DNA of 64,000 bases. Source: Stictocephala bisonia. Its lineage: Eukaryota > Arthropoda > Insecta > Hemiptera > Membracidae. Below, in pieces: positions 1 to 10,164 of the stretch. A program made the position numbers and the translations under genes. The DNA is taken from positions 62,001 to 126,000 of the forward strand of contig JAQJVL010001179.1 in the NCBI GenBank assembly GCA_035578905.1, written 5' to 3'. Numbering within the stretch: the stretch's first letter is position 1; each line of letters starts with the position of its first letter. A model generated the notes under the pieces. It was not told the DNA's origin, made no database searches, and worked only from the letters and a program-made list of their open reading frames with translations.

Positions 1-2
1 GT

Positions 3-611
3 TGTCAAGGACGAATCTCTGACGGAGGTGTTTTTAAAAATACGCCATTTTACAAACTATTGGTTGAAGGAAAACTAAATTTGCCACAAAAACGTGTTCT
101 TCTTGGAAGGGACAAAGAAAGTCCTTATGTTTTAGTCGCAGATGATGCTTTCCCCCTTAAACCATGCATTATGAAACCATATAGCGGCCATCAAGATAAG
201 GGGTCAATAGAACGTGTCTTCAATTACCGAATTTCACGTGCTCGAAGAATAGTTGAAAATGTGTTTGGCATTTTAGCGTCTGTGTTTCGAGTGTTTCGCA
301 AACCAATGCTGTTACAACCAGAAAAGGTAGAAAAAGTGACTTTGGCATGCATTTGTTTGCATAATTATCTAAGGTGTGTCTTGTCGAAAAATAAATATAA
401 TCCACCAAACAGCTTTGATGTAGAACATATTGATAGTGGTACACTAGAAAATGGCGCATGGAGAAAAGATCAACAAACTTTACAGTCGTTTTTTAATCTA
501 CAACAGACTGCAAGAAAATCATCTGTAGAAGCTATGGAAATAAGAAAAGAATTTGCTGAATATTTTATGTCTGAGCAAGGTCAAGTTCCATGGCAGTTAA
601 AATTTTGTTAA
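3..611 (+). CDS. PIF/Harbinger (HARBI1-like) transposase, C-terminal part, cut by window edge
   Basis: Harbinger-type DDE nuclease that would cut and paste its own element. The open frame enters from the left edge: the codons before the first possible start read G-R-I-S-D-G-G-V-F, a hallmark of the middle of this family, so the N-terminus lies outside the window. The second catalytic aspartate is in an A-D-D-A-F-P-L motif (D at 141-146). The third acidic residue is the E of R-R-I-V-E-N-V-F-G (255-257). The L-A-C-I-C-L-H-N-Y-L helix near 340-370 is typical of the C-terminus. The frame ends normally at TAA with no internal stop. A divergently oriented MADF/Myb-like gene lies just downstream, the usual two-gene Harbinger arrangement. 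Family call is confident; activity cannot be judged from a partial gene. Confidence 0.88.
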   Translation, partial: CQGRISDGGVFKNTPFYKLLVEGKLNLPQKRVLLGRDKESPYVLVADDAFPLKPCIMKPYSGHQDKGSIERVFNYRISRARRIVENVFGILASVFRVFRKPMLLQPEKVEKVTLACICLHNYLRCVLSKNKYNPPNSFDVEHIDSGTLENGAWRKDQQTLQSFFNLQQTARKSSVEAMEIRKEFAEYFMSEQGQVPWQLKFC

Positions 612-757
612 TCTATTGAGCAAAAGTACTGATTTTTTAGGGGAAAATGATTTTTTAATTGATTTAATGATTTATTATTCTAATTATTAATAACTAATAA
701 CAAGTTCCATGGCAGTTAAAATTTTGTTAATCTATTGAGCAAAAGTACTGATTTTTA
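581..757. repeat. Direct duplication of transposase stop-codon region
   Basis: About 57 bp covering the last codons and stop of the transposase (581-637) recurs almost exactly at 701-757, offset by 120 bp. The second copy lies in the 3' flank and codes for nothing. It looks like a local slippage or repair duplication inside the transposon. Confidence 0.8.
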
Positions 758-865
758 AGGATAAAATGATAGAATGTATAATGAATAAATATAAGTAAAT
801 AAATAATGCATAAATATATGTAAATTTTATATCTAATAAATAAAAATAAATAAATAAATATCTAC

Positions 866-1231
866 CTGTGTATTCGATAATCCGCCTATATTCCCACTTG
901 GTCTTGGCTTGTTTTTATCTTTTAAGAAACTTAATAGTGAATAACCAAACCACTTCGAAACGAAAGTTTTACCAGCTCCGGATTTTTTCAATAACTGATA
1001 ATTTCTGTATTCTCTTTGGTACTGGGTATTGATGTTTTTTATCTTTCTGTCTACTTCCTCTGAAGAAACATTACACAATATTCCTATTTCCTTTAAGGCG
1101 TCTGCCTTTTTATAACGATTTTTATAATCAGGGTGTCGGGCATCCCATAACAATTTACTTTCTCTATAAAGTTCGATTAATTTACATGTATTTTCAACAC
1201 TCCATTTTATTGCTTTTCCCGATGAAGTCAT
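866..1231 (-). CDS. MADF/Myb-SANT-like DNA-binding protein of the Harbinger element, first exon
   Basis: The frame from the first ATG (1231-1229) gives about 122 residues. K-W-S-V-E-N-T-C-K-L-I-E-L-Y at the start is the first helix of a MADF/Myb-like fold, followed by L-W-D, a Y-K-N-R-Y-K-K stretch and a basic segment with R-K-I-K-N-I-N-T-Q-Y. This is the order seen in MADF domains. Harbinger elements carry such a protein beside the transposase; it binds element ends and helps import the transposase to the nucleus. Reading leftward, the sequence meets CACAG|GTAGA, a good splice donor, in phase at 866/865, after which the frame soon becomes A/T-rich low-complexity sequence. I therefore end the exon there; a further exon is not identified. 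An upstream in-frame TTG exists but is not a normal eukaryotic start. Confidence 0.72.
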
Positions 1232-1294
1232 TTTGCACACAGCACGAGACAAACTGAACCACAAATTTTAAGTTTTGTTTTCTTCCTGTGGAGA

Positions 1295-1505
1295 GCGTAC
1301 ACACTAGACCAACAAAGTTGCCAGAAACACAAACAAAACAGCAACATTTTGATCTTTACCGCCAGGCGACGGGAAAACAAAAAGTTGTTGAAAACACGAA
1401 CAAAACAAAATTGTTGCCGAAATGTTTCGCTTTTGTTTCAAAAATGTTGGGAAACATTGAGTTGCTGTTTTGTTTTTCTTTTGTTGGTTTGGTGTGGACC
1501 CGGCA
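1295..1505. repeat. Subterminal inverted repeats at right end of the Harbinger element
   Basis: A motif near 1298 (ACACACTAGACCAACAAAG) reappears as an imperfect reverse complement near 1483-1500. The stretch between is also partly palindromic (AACAAAACAGCAACA near 1334 against TGTTGCTGTTTTGT-like sequence near 1460). This is expected of terminal or subterminal transposase-binding DNA. The exact element end and target duplication were not resolved. Confidence 0.45.
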
Positions 1506-2044
1506 TTAGACCGCTCGGCCACCGACTCACCCATTCACACTTACCCCTGCCAATCTGAAATTTAGCACCTTATCATACAAATGGTTCGAACCTTACAATA
1601 CCTTAAGAAGTATAGAAAGTTGTAGTGACTTGGTGTTTAATATGATAATAGAGTGTACATATCCTACGGTTAGACGTAATTCTCATAAAATTAATTAATT
1701 AAGAGAGTAACTGAAGTTAAAAATCTTTTTAGAACTCCAATTAAGTTGAAATACTTATGAAAAGGTACAAACTCGTAAAGTTAAAAATGTCTTAAGAGGC
1801 GCCACTTTACAAGGACTAAAACCAAAACAATTGTTTATCCCTTTGCGTGCTTACTTTCAAATGACATTAAAGCTGTGTTCTTTTCACTTTTAAGCATTTA
1901 TTTGATGTTTAATTTTCCAGCAGACTTTACATTGTTAATGCAGGCTTCGTTATTTAAGTAGTAACTTAGTTTTTAAAAGATCAAAGCGATGATAAGTTAA
2001 TGAGAGATATAATTATTCCAAATAGATTAATATTACTTGTTTTT
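1506..2044. other. Intergenic, nothing recognised
   Basis: AT-rich sequence with no open frame of note and no match that I can see to other parts of the window. Confidence 0.5.
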
Positions 2045-2125
2045 ATATAAAAAGGTTAAATTGAGTGAAAGAGAGGACTTGTTAGTCTTAACTCTACCTC
2101 TTAAATAAAGTAATTTTCCATTTCA
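2045..2125 (+). mobile_element. Short retroposon 3' end (copy 1)
   Basis: Resembles two other copies in the window (2,657-2,721 on minus and 43,290-43,362 on plus): a GGTTAA start, a short self-complementary stem, an ACCTC/CGCCT box, TTAAATAAAG, then a tail of ATTTC units. The shared polyadenylation-like box and simple-sequence tail suggest the 3' end of a SINE or LINE. Confidence 0.55.
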
Positions 2126-2290
2126 TTTCCTTTACTAACATATTTATTTATTTATTTATTCATAAGACGCCGATCGTCAAGATATGGGCGAATATGGATT
2201 TCGAATGAATGTGATGAGTGTAGATGAGGGAATGTAGTCATTGTTACAAACTAAGGCCGACTATTCCTTAGAAAGTGTCATTAATTAATA

Positions 2291-2656
2291 ATGAAAATGA
2301 AATGAAATAAAATGAAGTGAAGTGAAGTGAAGTGAAGTGAAGTGAAGTGAAGTGAAGTGAAGTGAAGTGAAGTGAAGTGAAGTGAAGTGAAGTGAAGTGA
2401 CGTGAAGTGAATGAAGTGAAATGAAATGAAGTGAAATGAAGTGAAGTGAAATGAAGTGAAGTGAAATGAAGTGAAGTGAAGTGAAGTGAAGTGAAGTGAA
2501 GTGAAGTGAAGTGAAGTGAAGTGAAGTGAAGTGAAATGAAGTGAAATGAAATGAAATGAAATGAAATGAAATGAAATGAAATGAAATGAAATGAAATGAA
2601 ATGAAATGAAATGAAATGAAATGAAATGAAATGAAATGAAATGAAATGAAATGAAA
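2291..2656 (-). repeat. Expanded pentanucleotide array (TGAAG/TGAAA)n
   Basis: About 365 bp of 5-bp units, with a TGAAG-rich left half and a nearly pure TGAAA right half plus a few interspersed variants. It is contiguous with the retroposon at 2,657-2,721, whose sister copy ends in a few ATTTC units, so this array is best read as that element's tail grown by slippage. Confidence 0.92.
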
Positions 2657-2721
2657 ATCGTCTTTATTTATATTCAAGAGGCGAAGTTAGGGCTGCAAAG
2701 CCCTCTCTACCACTTAACCTC
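2657..2721 (-). mobile_element. Short retroposon 3' end (copy 2), source of the pentanucleotide tail
   Basis: Reverse-complement match to 43,290-43,362: the CGTCTTTATTTA box, AGGCGAAGTT, a small stem and ACTTAACCT. The tail of (GAAAT)n on this strand corresponds to the ATTTC tail of the plus-strand copy. Confidence 0.7.
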
Positions 2722-2904
2722 AATAGCCCAATGACAAATGAACAGCCGGTGGTTATCAGCTAATCCTTCTCAAAATGTATTATGACTCTGATTGGGATCG
2801 AACTGAGATCCAATAGCACATGGACCTGGGATTGAACCAACTACGCTACATACCAATTATTATTCGTAGTTTATTGTCAGCACAGACATTTTGTGTACTT
2901 GACA

Positions 2905-3100
2905 TTAAAGGTTGTTTTCTAAGAAACTAAGAGGGCTATAAACAGTTCAATCACATAATTATCTTCCCCGTTGGATTGTACGTTACGACATATTATTTTT
3001 TTTAATTTATTTTCGTAATTTTTAGTAATTTTTTTCCTAGTTAGTACAAACAAGTATTTTAATTTATAGTTGTTTTCACTGAGCATCTACTTTACGTTTT
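2905..3100 (+). repeat. Diverged dispersed repeat (pair with 17,165-17,345)
   Basis: Both copies begin with GGTTGTTTTCTAAG and share a following ACGTTRCGACATA segment, an AAGTAATTTTT-like stretch and TTTTCACT. They are old and clearly diverged. Confidence 0.5.
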
Positions 3101-4337
3101 AATTGTTTAAAACTTCGTTATGGTATGGCATTCACATTTCAATACGGATTGACAAGATTAATTTCTATTTTTTTTAATAAATTTTAAAGCTTCAACTTTT
3201 CGAGTCAATGTATAATCACTTGATTTACTTACGTATACAAAAGTAACTTATCATTAGAATTGGAAATTAATTTAGCCTACATCCCCTGATTCCACCGAGG
3301 CCAGGGCCGGAATACCTGGGCAGCTCCGAATTAAAGAAAAGTAAAAAAATTTATAAATAATCCTCTTTTGGTTTTTTTAGAAAAATTGAAACAATTAAAA
3401 AAAATTTTAACGGAAAATATTATCAGCAGTGAACTTTTATATTCAACGAATTGGCCTTAACCCCAAGGGGGTTTGGGGGCGAAGCTCCCAACGAGCAAAG
3501 CGAGTTGATGTTATATATACATGGGTGAAACAACTTCTTTTTTTTAATTAGCCATATTCAATTATCTGGCTGGCTGTGTTCCATCCGGAATAAGTTCAAA
3601 GTTACAGAGTAGGCCTAGGCCTACAGTCAATTGTTCTGCACAACATTTTTTTTTTTTTTTCATTTCCCACCCCCATCTCAGCCTCCGGGAACAAAATGGA
3701 ACGCACTGACCTGAGGACTGAAGAATAACACCCAGATGTAGGGATGGCAGTGGAGTCGCAACATGGCTCTACTACATAGTCCTCAGGCCAGGCTAGCAGG
3801 TAGAAATTCAGCCAGACGGCAGGCCGAGGGTAAAATGTCCCATTCAAGGACCCTGGAGTTAGAGAGTCTCTAGCCAGTCATCCTAGAAGTAACTGTAGTC
3901 CGAAGACAAGTCTAAACGACAGGCCAACCTGACAGACCGGGAGCTGGAATCACGGAACGACAAAGTCCGAGCCAACGGCCACGAAAGTAAACAAATCGAC
4001 AGCGTACGAGCGATCTAGGCAGCCTGGCAAACCACGACAAGTAACAACAAATATACCGGTCAAACGACCTGGTACACAACTTAACTAAGCAATTAATTTT
4101 ACGATTCCCAGAAGCCAAGAAAAGGTTGTTTCAGACAAGAATATATTTTCATTGAGTTAGGCAGCTCAAAGAAAAGTACCAGTGGATTGTTTAGGACCTA
4201 TATATAATCAATTTAATTCTTGTAGATATCACTCTGTTATTCGGTTTTAGCACTAAACATTTTGTTTCATGGCTGTGGAGTTACATAAGGTTAACAGTAT
4301 TTGGATTTTTGGTTCACTTATTTATGGTATTGTTCCA

Positions 4338-4339
<2 letters not shown>
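3101..4339. other. Unannotated stretch, possible old transposon debris
   Basis: No gene recognised. A GC-richer part near 3,440-3,510 contains the self-similar segment GGGGGCGAAGCTCCCAACGA. Between 3,600 and 4,120 the sequence is less AT-rich and has two short minus-strand frames that I cannot assign; they look like repeat debris rather than exons. Confidence 0.4.
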
Positions 4340-4394
<55 letters not shown>

Positions 4395-5575
4395 GATGGA
4401 AAATGCATTATGCACCGTCAGGGCCCTTATTCCAGGCACCTGATGTGTGGGACTCTCACCCACCAAAAACCCATCGGTCCAGGCAGAATTCCCTCTCGGA
4501 ACCGCTTGCCGCATTAATTCAAGAGGGTGCCTACGTGAACCCTCTCTGGGTTACTACTGCGGTTTTTCCACCATGACCAGTAATGCCAGTGACCTATTAA
4601 TTTTCTTCACTCTTCTTTTGCCTCAGCACCTCTCTACGTAAGCAGCTACGTTGTTACAGACCGCTCGGCTGAGAATAATTTGTCGAACAATAATGTCCGG
4701 CGAGAGGGGGCTGACGACTGCTTCCAGCTCTCTTCTTCTGCCTCCCACCTCCTGCACTGGAAGGTGTGTAGGACATCGTCATGCTCAGTATCTCCGTAAC
4801 GGCACTCCGAGCTCTCGACCTTTCTCATCTTCTCGAGATAAGTTTGGAAAAAGCCGTGGCCGGTGAGAAACTGGGTTAAGTAATAATTTACTTCCCTAGA
4901 TTTCCTCTACACCCATTCTCGCAGGTTCATGATCATCCGTGCGGTCCATCTGCCTCTTGTCGCGTTTCACCATCTTTCTTGCCAATCACTCATGGTGCGT
5001 TCTCGGGTTTCGTGGTGGTTCATTGCACCACCCCCATCGAAAATACGTTTCCTCTTATAAGCTAGTAAATCAATGGGTGTCACCTCCACATACAGGACAG
5101 CTGGCTCCGACACTATTCTGTATGCGAACGCAATTCTCAGCGCACACGTCCTCTGAACAGCTGCTACCGCCGATATTGTTCACAAGTCTGTTCAGGGAGG
5201 CGGTTATTCTTTCGGCCTTTCCAGTAACGGTGGAGATGAGATTCAAGAACGCGAGCTTGGTGTCCAGTTTCACGTCCATGTACTTAATGGCAGACTTGGT
5301 CCTATCGGCTCGGACCAATACGATAGTATTGATCCTCCATCCGGTGAGAAGTAAGATCTTCGTCTTCTCCGTCGCTAGGCTGAGGCCATGGTCCATCATC
5401 CAAGTAAGAATGATACAGAGTACCTGGTTTAGCAGTCTTTGAGCCTCCTTAGACACCTCGCTGCAATAACCACGGCAATGTCGTCGACATATGCCACGAG
5501 ATAGCATCCCGAAGGCTTTTCCAGTCGGAGGATTCCATCACATACAATGCTCCATAAGTTGGCCTAAGTAACTTT
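4340..5575 (-). pseudogene. R1-clade-like non-LTR retrotransposon remnant (reverse transcriptase and C-terminus)
   Basis: Read on the minus strand, the 5'-truncated remnant begins in the fingers/palm with A-N-L-W-S-I-V-C-D-G-I-L-R-L and reaches the catalytic box Y-V-D-D at 5,491-5,480. A one-base shift follows, and the frame continues with E-A-Q-R-L-L-N-Q-V and W-M-M-D-H-G-L-S-L-A-T-E-K-T-K as far as about 5,070. Near 4,760-4,810 the C-terminal C-R-Y-G ... H-T-F-Q-C-R-R-W signature of R1-type elements appears, in another frame. The element ends in a 53-base poly(A), seen as poly(T) at 4,340-4,392. Frameshifts and stops make it inactive. Clade assignment rests on these motifs only. Confidence 0.82.
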
Positions 5576-5969
5576 AGTGGTAATAACTACAGTATTGTCT
5601 TTTTTAGGATATATGTCATCATATGTCATATGGTGATACCATAAATAAACATAATATTGTAATATTCTCAATGAATGGACTTATACTGTACTTGTTGGTG
5701 TATAAGGAAGTGTGATATGGAGTCTAAAAAAAGTAGTGTATAGAAAATTCGTAGGAAGTTAAATAGTGTGCTTATAAGTCATATGCGTGGGTCATAATGG
5801 AAATGGTCATAGTCCAAGTGCAGTTCTTGTTCATCTTTCCACTCCATCTAAAAAAACACTTAACACTTGGTACTGGTGACAAAGGCAATAACCAATGGAC
5901 TTCAGAACTACCATATTCATACTTTACCATATATGTACCGAATTACTTGTTCGTAGTTATTAAACCATC
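5576..5969. other. Intergenic, nothing recognised
   Basis: AT-rich, no supported gene; short open frames here have no family features. Confidence 0.45.
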
Positions 5970-6165
5970 TTTACGACTGTTCCAACATTGTTATTATTAG
6001 GAGTTCAGTCGGAGTAGAGCAGTAATGTTCCGATGTGATGTGAATGTAATTGTGAAACTAATTTAGATAACTGCTGAGCAACGCCGCGGGGCTCCAGCGG
6101 TGCCAACTGTAATTCACTTGTCTGGATTGTTATTGCTCAATTGTGCCAACATTACGCATTGTATG
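5970..6165 (+). repeat. Dispersed repeat family (copy 1; copy 2 at 43,390-43,580)
   Basis: Roughly 170 bp match 43,412-43,580 with only a handful of differences, including GTTCCGATGTGATGTGAATG and the GC-rich GGGGCTCCAGCGGTGCCAAC. Both copies are on the same strand. The high identity suggests recent mobility; no coding potential. Confidence 0.85.
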
Positions 6166-6417
6166 TACTTGATATATACTTAGTTTTGTTACTTTTCAAG
6201 GGAATCAATCTAACAACTGTAGCTGTAACATTAAAAAAAATAAATAAATAAACTGGTTAATTCAAATAAAAGTATATCTATAATAAGAGTAACATATCAG
6301 TAATATCTTCATTTATGCAGTATTTTCCCCACCAAACAAATTATTATGAAACATAAAGACAATAAAAATTAAATCATTGGATTATTTCCGTTAGTTCACT
6401 AACATAAACATATCTTA

Positions 6418-6446
6418 GGTTAACCTAACCTAACCTAACCAACCCT
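6418..6446. repeat. (CCTAA)4-5 motif
   Basis: Four to five units matching the insect telomeric pentamer. They lie at the inner edge of a MITE end and are repeated imperfectly at the other end, so the mobile element explains them better than a telomere does. Confidence 0.7.
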
Positions 6447-6489
6447 AAACTAACATAACCTAAAGTTTCTTTTATTTATTTATTTTTTT

Positions 6490-6635
6490 CTTTTAAAAGA
6501 ACTTCACTCGCCAGTTGATATGGGCCTACAGGCCTGTGCGTCAACTTTATTCGACGAGTGAAGTACCGACCGTTGGCTCAGTGGGGATTCGAACCTTGGG
6601 CATTGCCCTCCACACACCACGCTGGAGAACAAAAA
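6490..6635 (-). mobile_element. tRNA-derived SINE (copy 1)
   Basis: On the minus strand a polymerase III B-box-like GGTTCGAATCC follows an A-box-like segment. The body then contains a mirrored 'aggcctgcaggcc/tgtaggccca' motif and ends in GAAGTT. Related copies lie at 25,510-25,680 (-) and 42,700-42,945 (+). Confidence 0.65.
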
Positions 6636-6672
6636 AAAAACATAACCTAACCAAAGTAGTGGACTAACGGAA

Positions 6673-7084
6673 AAGATTCAAACTATATATTTTTTTTTAC
6701 AATGACAAATTAAGTAGATTATTTTTCAAAATGTCATAATGGTTCACTTTCTTGTTTAAAATCTATGTTAAAACGAAACATTCTTAACATATTTTGTACT
6801 GTAAGTTTGATTGGTGAGACCATATCCTTCCTTTGTACTAAAATCTTAACAAATAGTATACATACAAATTAGAAATAGACATTGCAATAATAAATAAATA
6901 AAATAAATAGTTACAAATATGTCATAAAATTCAATTACAAAGAATCATGAACAATTTTTTATGCCTACACTTATTTAAAATATTGTTTATTTTAAACAAT
7001 ATTTTTTGCGTGCGCCTGTCAAAAAGTATTATGACTTTATCAAGAAACCCCTTTTCATAAGCAAACGTCAAAGCGTTTTTGGGT
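6673..7084. other. Intergenic, small palindrome only
   Basis: AT-rich. Contains the perfect small palindrome AATATTGTTTA / TAAACAATATT near 6,980-7,003. No gene recognised. Confidence 0.45.
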
Positions 7085-7205
7085 TATTGTTGACATGTCG
7101 TATAAGGGTCTGGCCATGACAGGTTGGAGAGACCCATAGTGGAATGTCCACCCCCCATCACCCTTCTCATACCTCTCTAACACCATCAGCTGATGACGGG
7201 ACAAC
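7085..7205 (+). repeat. Dispersed repeat (pair with 44,560-44,690)
   Basis: Shares TTGTTGACAT, GATGACAGGTTG-like sequence, a C-rich run, CTCATACCTCT and AACACCATCAGCTG in the same order with the copy at 44.6 kb, on the same strand. Moderately diverged. Confidence 0.65.
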
Positions 7206-7544
7206 ATTGTATCGGTAAAAAGAATTTATCAAAAATACACGAGTATGTTCTCTGTGATTTATTAACTAGTATTTACTGAAAACGTTAGAATAGAAACAAA
7301 TTTGGACTCAGCTGTTTAATTTCGCGTGTCAACATGTAAATTATGTGCTTTAAGTTTTAATAACTACAAATAAGTATTAGTTTAACACTGAGAAGTTCTT
7401 GAATGCTCAAAGAAATAATGGATTGTGAGCTAAATTTTGAATTCAAAACATAAAGTTTAATTTTAGATAATCTCCAACACACTTAACCCCCAGCTACCTG
7501 AGTTACATAGGTATTCCATAGTGGCGTAGTGTTTTATCTATACG

Positions 7545-9962
7545 CCATACATACTAGTAATAGTTACACCATAAGTGTTAGTTACAGTTACACCATTCGT
7601 GTTAATTATAGTTACGCCATACGTGTTAGTTATAGTTACGCCATTCCTGTTAGTTATAAAGTTAAGCCATTCCTGTTAGTTATAGTTAAGACGTTCCTGT
7701 TAGTTATAGTTATGCCATTCCTGTTAGTTATATAGTTGCGCCATTCGTATTAGCTATGGTTATGCCATTCCTGTTAGTTATAGTTACGCCATTCTTGTTA
7801 GTTATACAGCTGCACCATTCGTGTTAGCTATAGTTACGCCATTCCTGGTAGCTATAGGTACGCCATTCCTGTTAGTTATGTCATTAAGCCATTCCTGTTA
7901 GTTATAGTTAAGACATTCCTGTTATTTATAGTTACACCATTCCTGTTAGTTATATAGTTGTACCTTTCGTGTTAGCTATAATTAAGACATTCCTGTTAGC
8001 TATAGTTATGCCATTCCTGTTAGATATATAGTTACGCCATTTCTATTAGTTATAGTTTAGACATCTTGTTAGTTATAGTTACGCCATCCTGTTAGTTATA
8101 TAGTTGAGCCACTCCTGTTAACAATAGTTACGCCATTCCTGTTAGTTATAGTTACGTCATTCCTGTTAGTTATAAAGTTGCACCATTCATGTTACCTATA
8201 GTTACGCCATTCTTGATATCTATAGTTACGCCATTCCTGTTAGTTATAGTTCCGCCATTCCTGTTAGTTATATAGTTGCACCATTCGTATTAGCTATAGT
8301 TAAGCCATTCCTGTTAGTTATAGTTACGTCATTCCTGTTAGTTATATAGTTGCACCATTCATGTTAGCTATAGTTACGCCATTCTTGATATCTATAGTTA
8401 CGCCATTCCTATTAGTTATAGTTACACCATTCCTGTTAGTTATATAGTTGCACCATTCGTGTTAGCTATAGTTACGCCAATCCTGTTAGCTATAGTTACG
8501 CCATTCCTGTAATTTATATAGTTAAGCCATTCCTGATAGTTATAGTTAACACACTCCTGTTAGTTATAGTTACGCCATTCCTGTTAGTTATGTAGTTGTG
8601 CTATTCGTGTTAGCTATAGTTAAGCCATTCCTGTTAGCTATAGTTACGCCATTCCTGTTAGTTATATAGTTACGCCATTCCTATTAGTTATAGTTAAGAC
8701 ATCCTGTTAGTTATAGTTACGCCATTCCTGTTCGTTATATAGTTGCGCCATTCGTGTTAGCTATAGTTACGCCATTCCTGTTAGTTATATAGTTACGGCA
8801 TTCATGTTAGTTAAAGTTAAGTCATCGTGTTAGTTATAAATACGCCATTCCTGTTAGTTATACTTAAGACATCCTGTTAGTTATAGTTACGCCATTCCTG
8901 TTAGTTATATAGTTGCGCCATTCCTGTTAGTTATGTCGTTCAGCCATTCCTGTTAGTTATAGTTAAGACATTCCTGTTATTTGTAGTTACGCCATTCCTG
9001 TTAGTTATATAGTTGTGCCATTCGTGTTAGCTATAATTAAGCCATTCCTGATAGCTATAGTTATGCCATTCCTATTAGTTATATAGTTACGTCATTCCTG
9101 TTAGTTATAGTTACGCCATTCCTGTTAGTTATATAGTTGCGCCACTCCTGTTAACTATAGTAACGCCATTCCTGTTAGTTATAGTTACGTCATTCCTGTT
9201 AGCTATAGCTACGATATTCCTCTTAGTTATATAGTTGTGCTATTCGTGTTAGCTATAGTTAAGCCATTCCTGTTAGCTATAGTTACGACATTCCTGTTAG
9301 TCACATAGTTACGCCATTCCTGTTAGTTATATAGTTACGCCATTCCTGTTAGTTATAGTTAAGACATTCTGTTAGTTATAGTTACGCCATTCCTGTTAGT
9401 TATATAGTTGCGCCATTACGTGTTAGCTATAGTTACGCCATTCCTGTTAGTTATAGTTAAGCCATTCCTGTTAGTTATATAGTTGCACCATTCGTGTTAG
9501 CTATAGTTACGTCAATCTTGTTAGCATTCATGTTAGTTGTATAGCTAAGCCATTCCTGTTAGTTATAGTTAAGACTTTCCTGTTAGTTATAGTTACGCCA
9601 TTCCTGTTAGTTATATAATTGCACCATTCGTGTTAGCTATAGTTAAGCAATTCCTGTTAGCTATAGTTACGCCGTTCCTGTTAGTTATAGTTAAGACATC
9701 CTGTCATTTATAGTTACGCCATTCCTATTAGTTATATAGTTGCGCCACTCCTGTTAACTATAGTTACGCCATTCCTGTTAGTTATAGTTACGTCATTCCT
9801 GTTAGTTATATAGTTGTGCCATTCGTGTTAGTTATAGTTGCGCCATTCCTGTTAGTTATAGTTACGCCACTCCTGTTAACTATAGTTATGCCATTCCTGT
9901 TAGCTATAGTTACGCCATTCCTGTTAGTTATATAGCTACGCAATTCCTGTTAGTTATAGTTA
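7545..9962. repeat. 24/26-bp minisatellite array A
   Basis: Roughly 95-100 tandem units of a 24-bp sequence containing GCCATTCCTGTTAGTTATAG. Every second or third unit carries an extra TA (TTATATAGTT), giving 26 bp. The mixture of 24 and 26 bp breaks the reading frame, so only short open frames occur. Unit divergence is low to moderate. Confidence 0.95.
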
Positions 9963-10140
9963 TCTCATGTAATAGGAATATTTATGCCAGTGTTTGGTTA
10001 GTTAGTGAGATCAGCTACCACAGCTGATTACATTTACCATGGGACTACACTAGCACTGCACAACCGGACTCCTAAACAGCTGGTAATTTGACACAATGTA
10101 ATATTGTTTGATAATTCTATTTATATCTTTAAATAAATTG
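9963..10140. repeat. Dispersed-repeat spacer between arrays A and B
   Basis: The 9,965-10,090 segment matches 29,365-29,510: AATAGGAAT, TTAGTTAGTGAG, CATGGGACTACACTAGC and AAACAGCTG in the same order. The two big arrays therefore flank an interspersed repeat copy rather than unique DNA. Confidence 0.6.
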
Positions 10141-10164
10141 TTATTGTTACATTATATATGTTTG

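Larger units (their letters stand above)
2163..2835 (+). repeat. Dispersed repeat interrupted by a retroposon
   Basis: The outer parts (2,163-2,290 and 2,722-2,835) align end to end with the uninterrupted copy at 25,277-25,500. Both contain the GTAGTCATTGTTACAAACTA segment and the GGTGGTTATCAGCT segment. In this copy about 430 bp are inserted between them. Confidence 0.75.
6383..6672. mobile_element. MITE with TTTCCGTTAGTYCACTA ends, carrying a SINE
   Basis: TTTCCGTTAGTTCACTA near 6,385 reappears in reverse complement near 6,655-6,672, so the block has terminal inverted repeats. CCTAA-rich motifs lie just inside both ends. A SINE occupies the middle. A second element with similar ends may span about 40,327-40,597. 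Confidence 0.6.

Noticed and set aside
2285..2677. 130-codon H-F-I-S-F repeat frame
   Set aside because: Translation of a pentanucleotide repeat, whose five-codon period stays open by chance.
6418..6446. Telomere or interstitial telomere site
   Set aside because: Only four to five units, bounded by MITE sequence with the same motif at the other end.
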